From Clostridiales bacterium (GTDB lineage: Bacteria; Bacillota; Clostridia; Oscillospirales; Oscillospiraceae), in contig JAHZEF010000063.1 of NCBI GenBank assembly GCA_019422005.1, positions 1-12,896 on the forward strand: a DNA stretch of 12,896 bases, given 5' to 3'. The first letter of the stretch is position 1. Every line of letters begins with the position of its first letter. The notes below the pieces were generated by a model. The model searched no databases. It had not been told where the DNA came from and worked only from the letters and a program-made list of their open reading frames with translations. The position numbers and the translations under genes were made by a program. Positions 11,308 to 12,896 of this stretch are shown piece by piece.

Positions 11308-12896
11308 TCAGCCCTCCGTCAGCGCTTCCATCTCGTCAAGCAGTTCCCGGAACAGCCCCAGCGCGCTTTCCACAGGCGCTGCGGAAGCCATATCCACGCC
11401 GGCGCCCCGGAGCAGGTCGATCGGATCCCGGCTGCAGCTTCCTTCAGAATCCTTCTGGACAGCGCAATGGCTGCCGCATAGCCCGTGGCGTATTGGAAGA
11501 CATAATAGTTGTAATAAAAATGCGGAATTCTCGCCCATTCCAGCGAAATCTGCGGATCCAGCGTCATTTCCGGGCCAAAATAACGCGCATTGAGCGCACG
11601 GTATTCCCGGCACAGCGTCTCTGCCGTCAGCGCTGTCCCCTGCGCGTTCAGCTCACCCATACGGAGTTCAAATTCCGCAAACATGGTCTGGCGGTACAGC
11701 GTACCCTTGAACTGCTCCAGAAAGTGATTGATCAGGTATGCGCGCTCCCGCCGGTCTGAAGTTTTTCCCAGAAGATGCTCCATCAGCAGGGCCTCGTTGC
11801 AGGTGGAAGCAACCTCCGCCACAAAGATCACATAGTCGGAATAGATCGCCGGCTGCCTGCGGTTGGAAAGATAGGAGTGAATGGCGTGACCCATCTCATG
11901 GGCCAGCGTGAACTGGCTGTCCAGCGTGCCGGTATAATTCAGCAGAACGAACGGATGGACCCGGGCGCCTGCGGAATAGGCGCCCGACCGCTTGCCTGCA
12001 TTCTCGTAGACGTCAATCCAGCGCTTCTCATATCCCTCCTGCAGAACTGCCCGCTAGTCTTCGCCCAAAGGTGCCAGCGCATCGTATACGGTCTGCTTCG
12101 CCTCTTCAAACGGAATCTTCCGGCTGACGCCCTCCACCAGCGGCGCATACACATCGTACATATGCAGCTCGTCCAGCCCCAGCAGGCGGCGGCGCAGCGC
12201 CACATACCGGTGCATCTGATCCAGATTGTCGTTTACGGTCCGGATCAGCGTGTGGTATACCTCCACAGGGACGTGATTCCCGTCCAGCGCCGCCTGCAGG
12301 GAAGAGTCGTAGTTCCTTGCTCCCGCAAAAAACTGCAGCTGCTTGACCTGGGCAGACAGCGTCGCTGCCAGCGTATTGCGGAACTGCCCCAACGGCTCGT
12401 AAAACCGCTCAAACGCCGATTTCCGCAGCGCCCGGTCCGGGCTCTCCAGGTAGGAGACATAGGTTCCCTGCGTCAGAGGATGCGCTTCTCCCCGGCTGTC
12501 CACAGCATCGCCGAACTGAACGTCCGCATCCGCAAACATGGAATAAATGTGATCCGGCCCCTGCGCCATCTCCCCTGCGCCGGCCAGCAGCTTTTCTTCC
12601 TTCTGGGACAGAATATGGGCGCGGCGGCGGCGGATATTGGAAAAATACCTGCGGTAGAGCTCCAGCGCCGGCAGTTCGCGGAAAAAGCCCTCCAACCGTT
12701 CATCCGGAATTGCCAGCAGCTCCGGCAGTTCAAAGCTTCCGGCAGAAGCGGCCGCCACCCATTCGGCGGTAATCCGCTCTGTCATCGCCTGATACTTCGC
12801 CACGCGGGTGTCCTCGTCGCTCCGCCGCTGGGCATAATTCGCCAGGCTGTCCAGCAGCAGGCCGATCTGCTCATCCAGCTGCATATAGGCATACAG
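11308..12896 (-). pseudogene. pepF: Oligoendopeptidase F (M3B zinc metallopeptidase), disrupted; 5' end outside window
   Basis: Three pieces read in order as PepF, a cytoplasmic zinc peptidase that cleaves short peptides. The first runs from the window edge (LYAYMQLDEQ) to an in-frame TAG at 12054-12056, right after APLGED, where relatives carry an aromatic residue. The same frame continues past the stop with RAVLQEGYEKRWIDVYENAG and the catalytic HEMGH (11886-11900), followed by the Glu-bearing VAEVASTCNEALL. Near 11438-11448, after SRRILKE, the frame breaks: the family C-terminus continues in another frame as SRDPIDLLRGAGVDMA and ends at 11308. About a dozen residues usually found between ILKE and the SxxPIDLL segment are missing, so this is a small out-of-frame deletion rather than a single-base slip. 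All catalytic residues remain, so decay is recent, unless the assembly is wrong. The start codon is not in the window. Confidence 0.88.

Noticed and set aside
12054..12056. TAG in pepF as a recoded (for example pyrrolysine) codon
   Set aside because: The position is aromatic in relatives, no downstream recoding element is evident, and a second lesion nearby breaks the frame anyway.

Overview
The window looks like a chromosomal segment of an anaerobic Bacillota bacterium, most likely of class Clostridia and perhaps Oscillospirales. The grounds are the GC-rich codon choice, strong GGAGG-type ribosome binding sites, an LtaS-type lipoteichoic acid synthase, a CmpB-family membrane protein, PepF, and oxygen-sensitive siroheme and ferredoxin redox chemistry. 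No tRNA, rRNA, insertion sequence, phage gene or CRISPR array is visible. The genus cannot be fixed from the sequence alone.

Left edge (1-320): the window opens inside a 15-bp tandem repeat (about 4.7 copies visible). An AT-rich stretch follows with a good candidate promoter firing leftward into the repeat, and then a strong hairpin terminator for the next gene. Cell-envelope gene (321-2327, minus): an LtaS-type sulfatase-fold glycerolphosphate transferase with its own promoter. Its start is placed well inside the longest open frame.

Sulfur/redox locus (2582-6846): this is the most interesting part. A minus-strand gene fuses a Cys-rich C_GCAxxG_C_C redox domain to a siroheme/[4Fe-4S] sulfite/nitrite-reductase-like module and a 2x[4Fe-4S] ferredoxin module, and it ends in a C-terminal cysteine. 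Upstream of it on the same strand is a LysR-family regulator. Divergent from the regulator is a coenzyme A-disulfide reductase fused to rhodanese (CoADR-Rhd). A short divergent promoter region with an inverted repeat sits between the last two. Together they suggest a LysR-controlled system for reducing sulfite, polysulfide or persulfide-type sulfur in the cytoplasm. The substrate is inference. The unit is closed on the left by a terminator at 2582-2608 and on the right by a perfect 17-bp bidirectional terminator at 6807-6846.

Right half (6852-12896, all minus): reading in the direction of transcription there is a decayed pepF (oligoendopeptidase F, one in-frame TAG plus a frameshift, 5' end outside the window), an 88-aa unassigned protein, two overlapping half-transporters of a heterodimeric ABC exporter (the first with a degenerate ATP site, the second catalytically normal), and a CmpB-family membrane protein. 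Spacings are short, apart from a 109-bp GC-rich palindromic gap before the ABC genes. This could be one operon ending at the shared bidirectional terminator.
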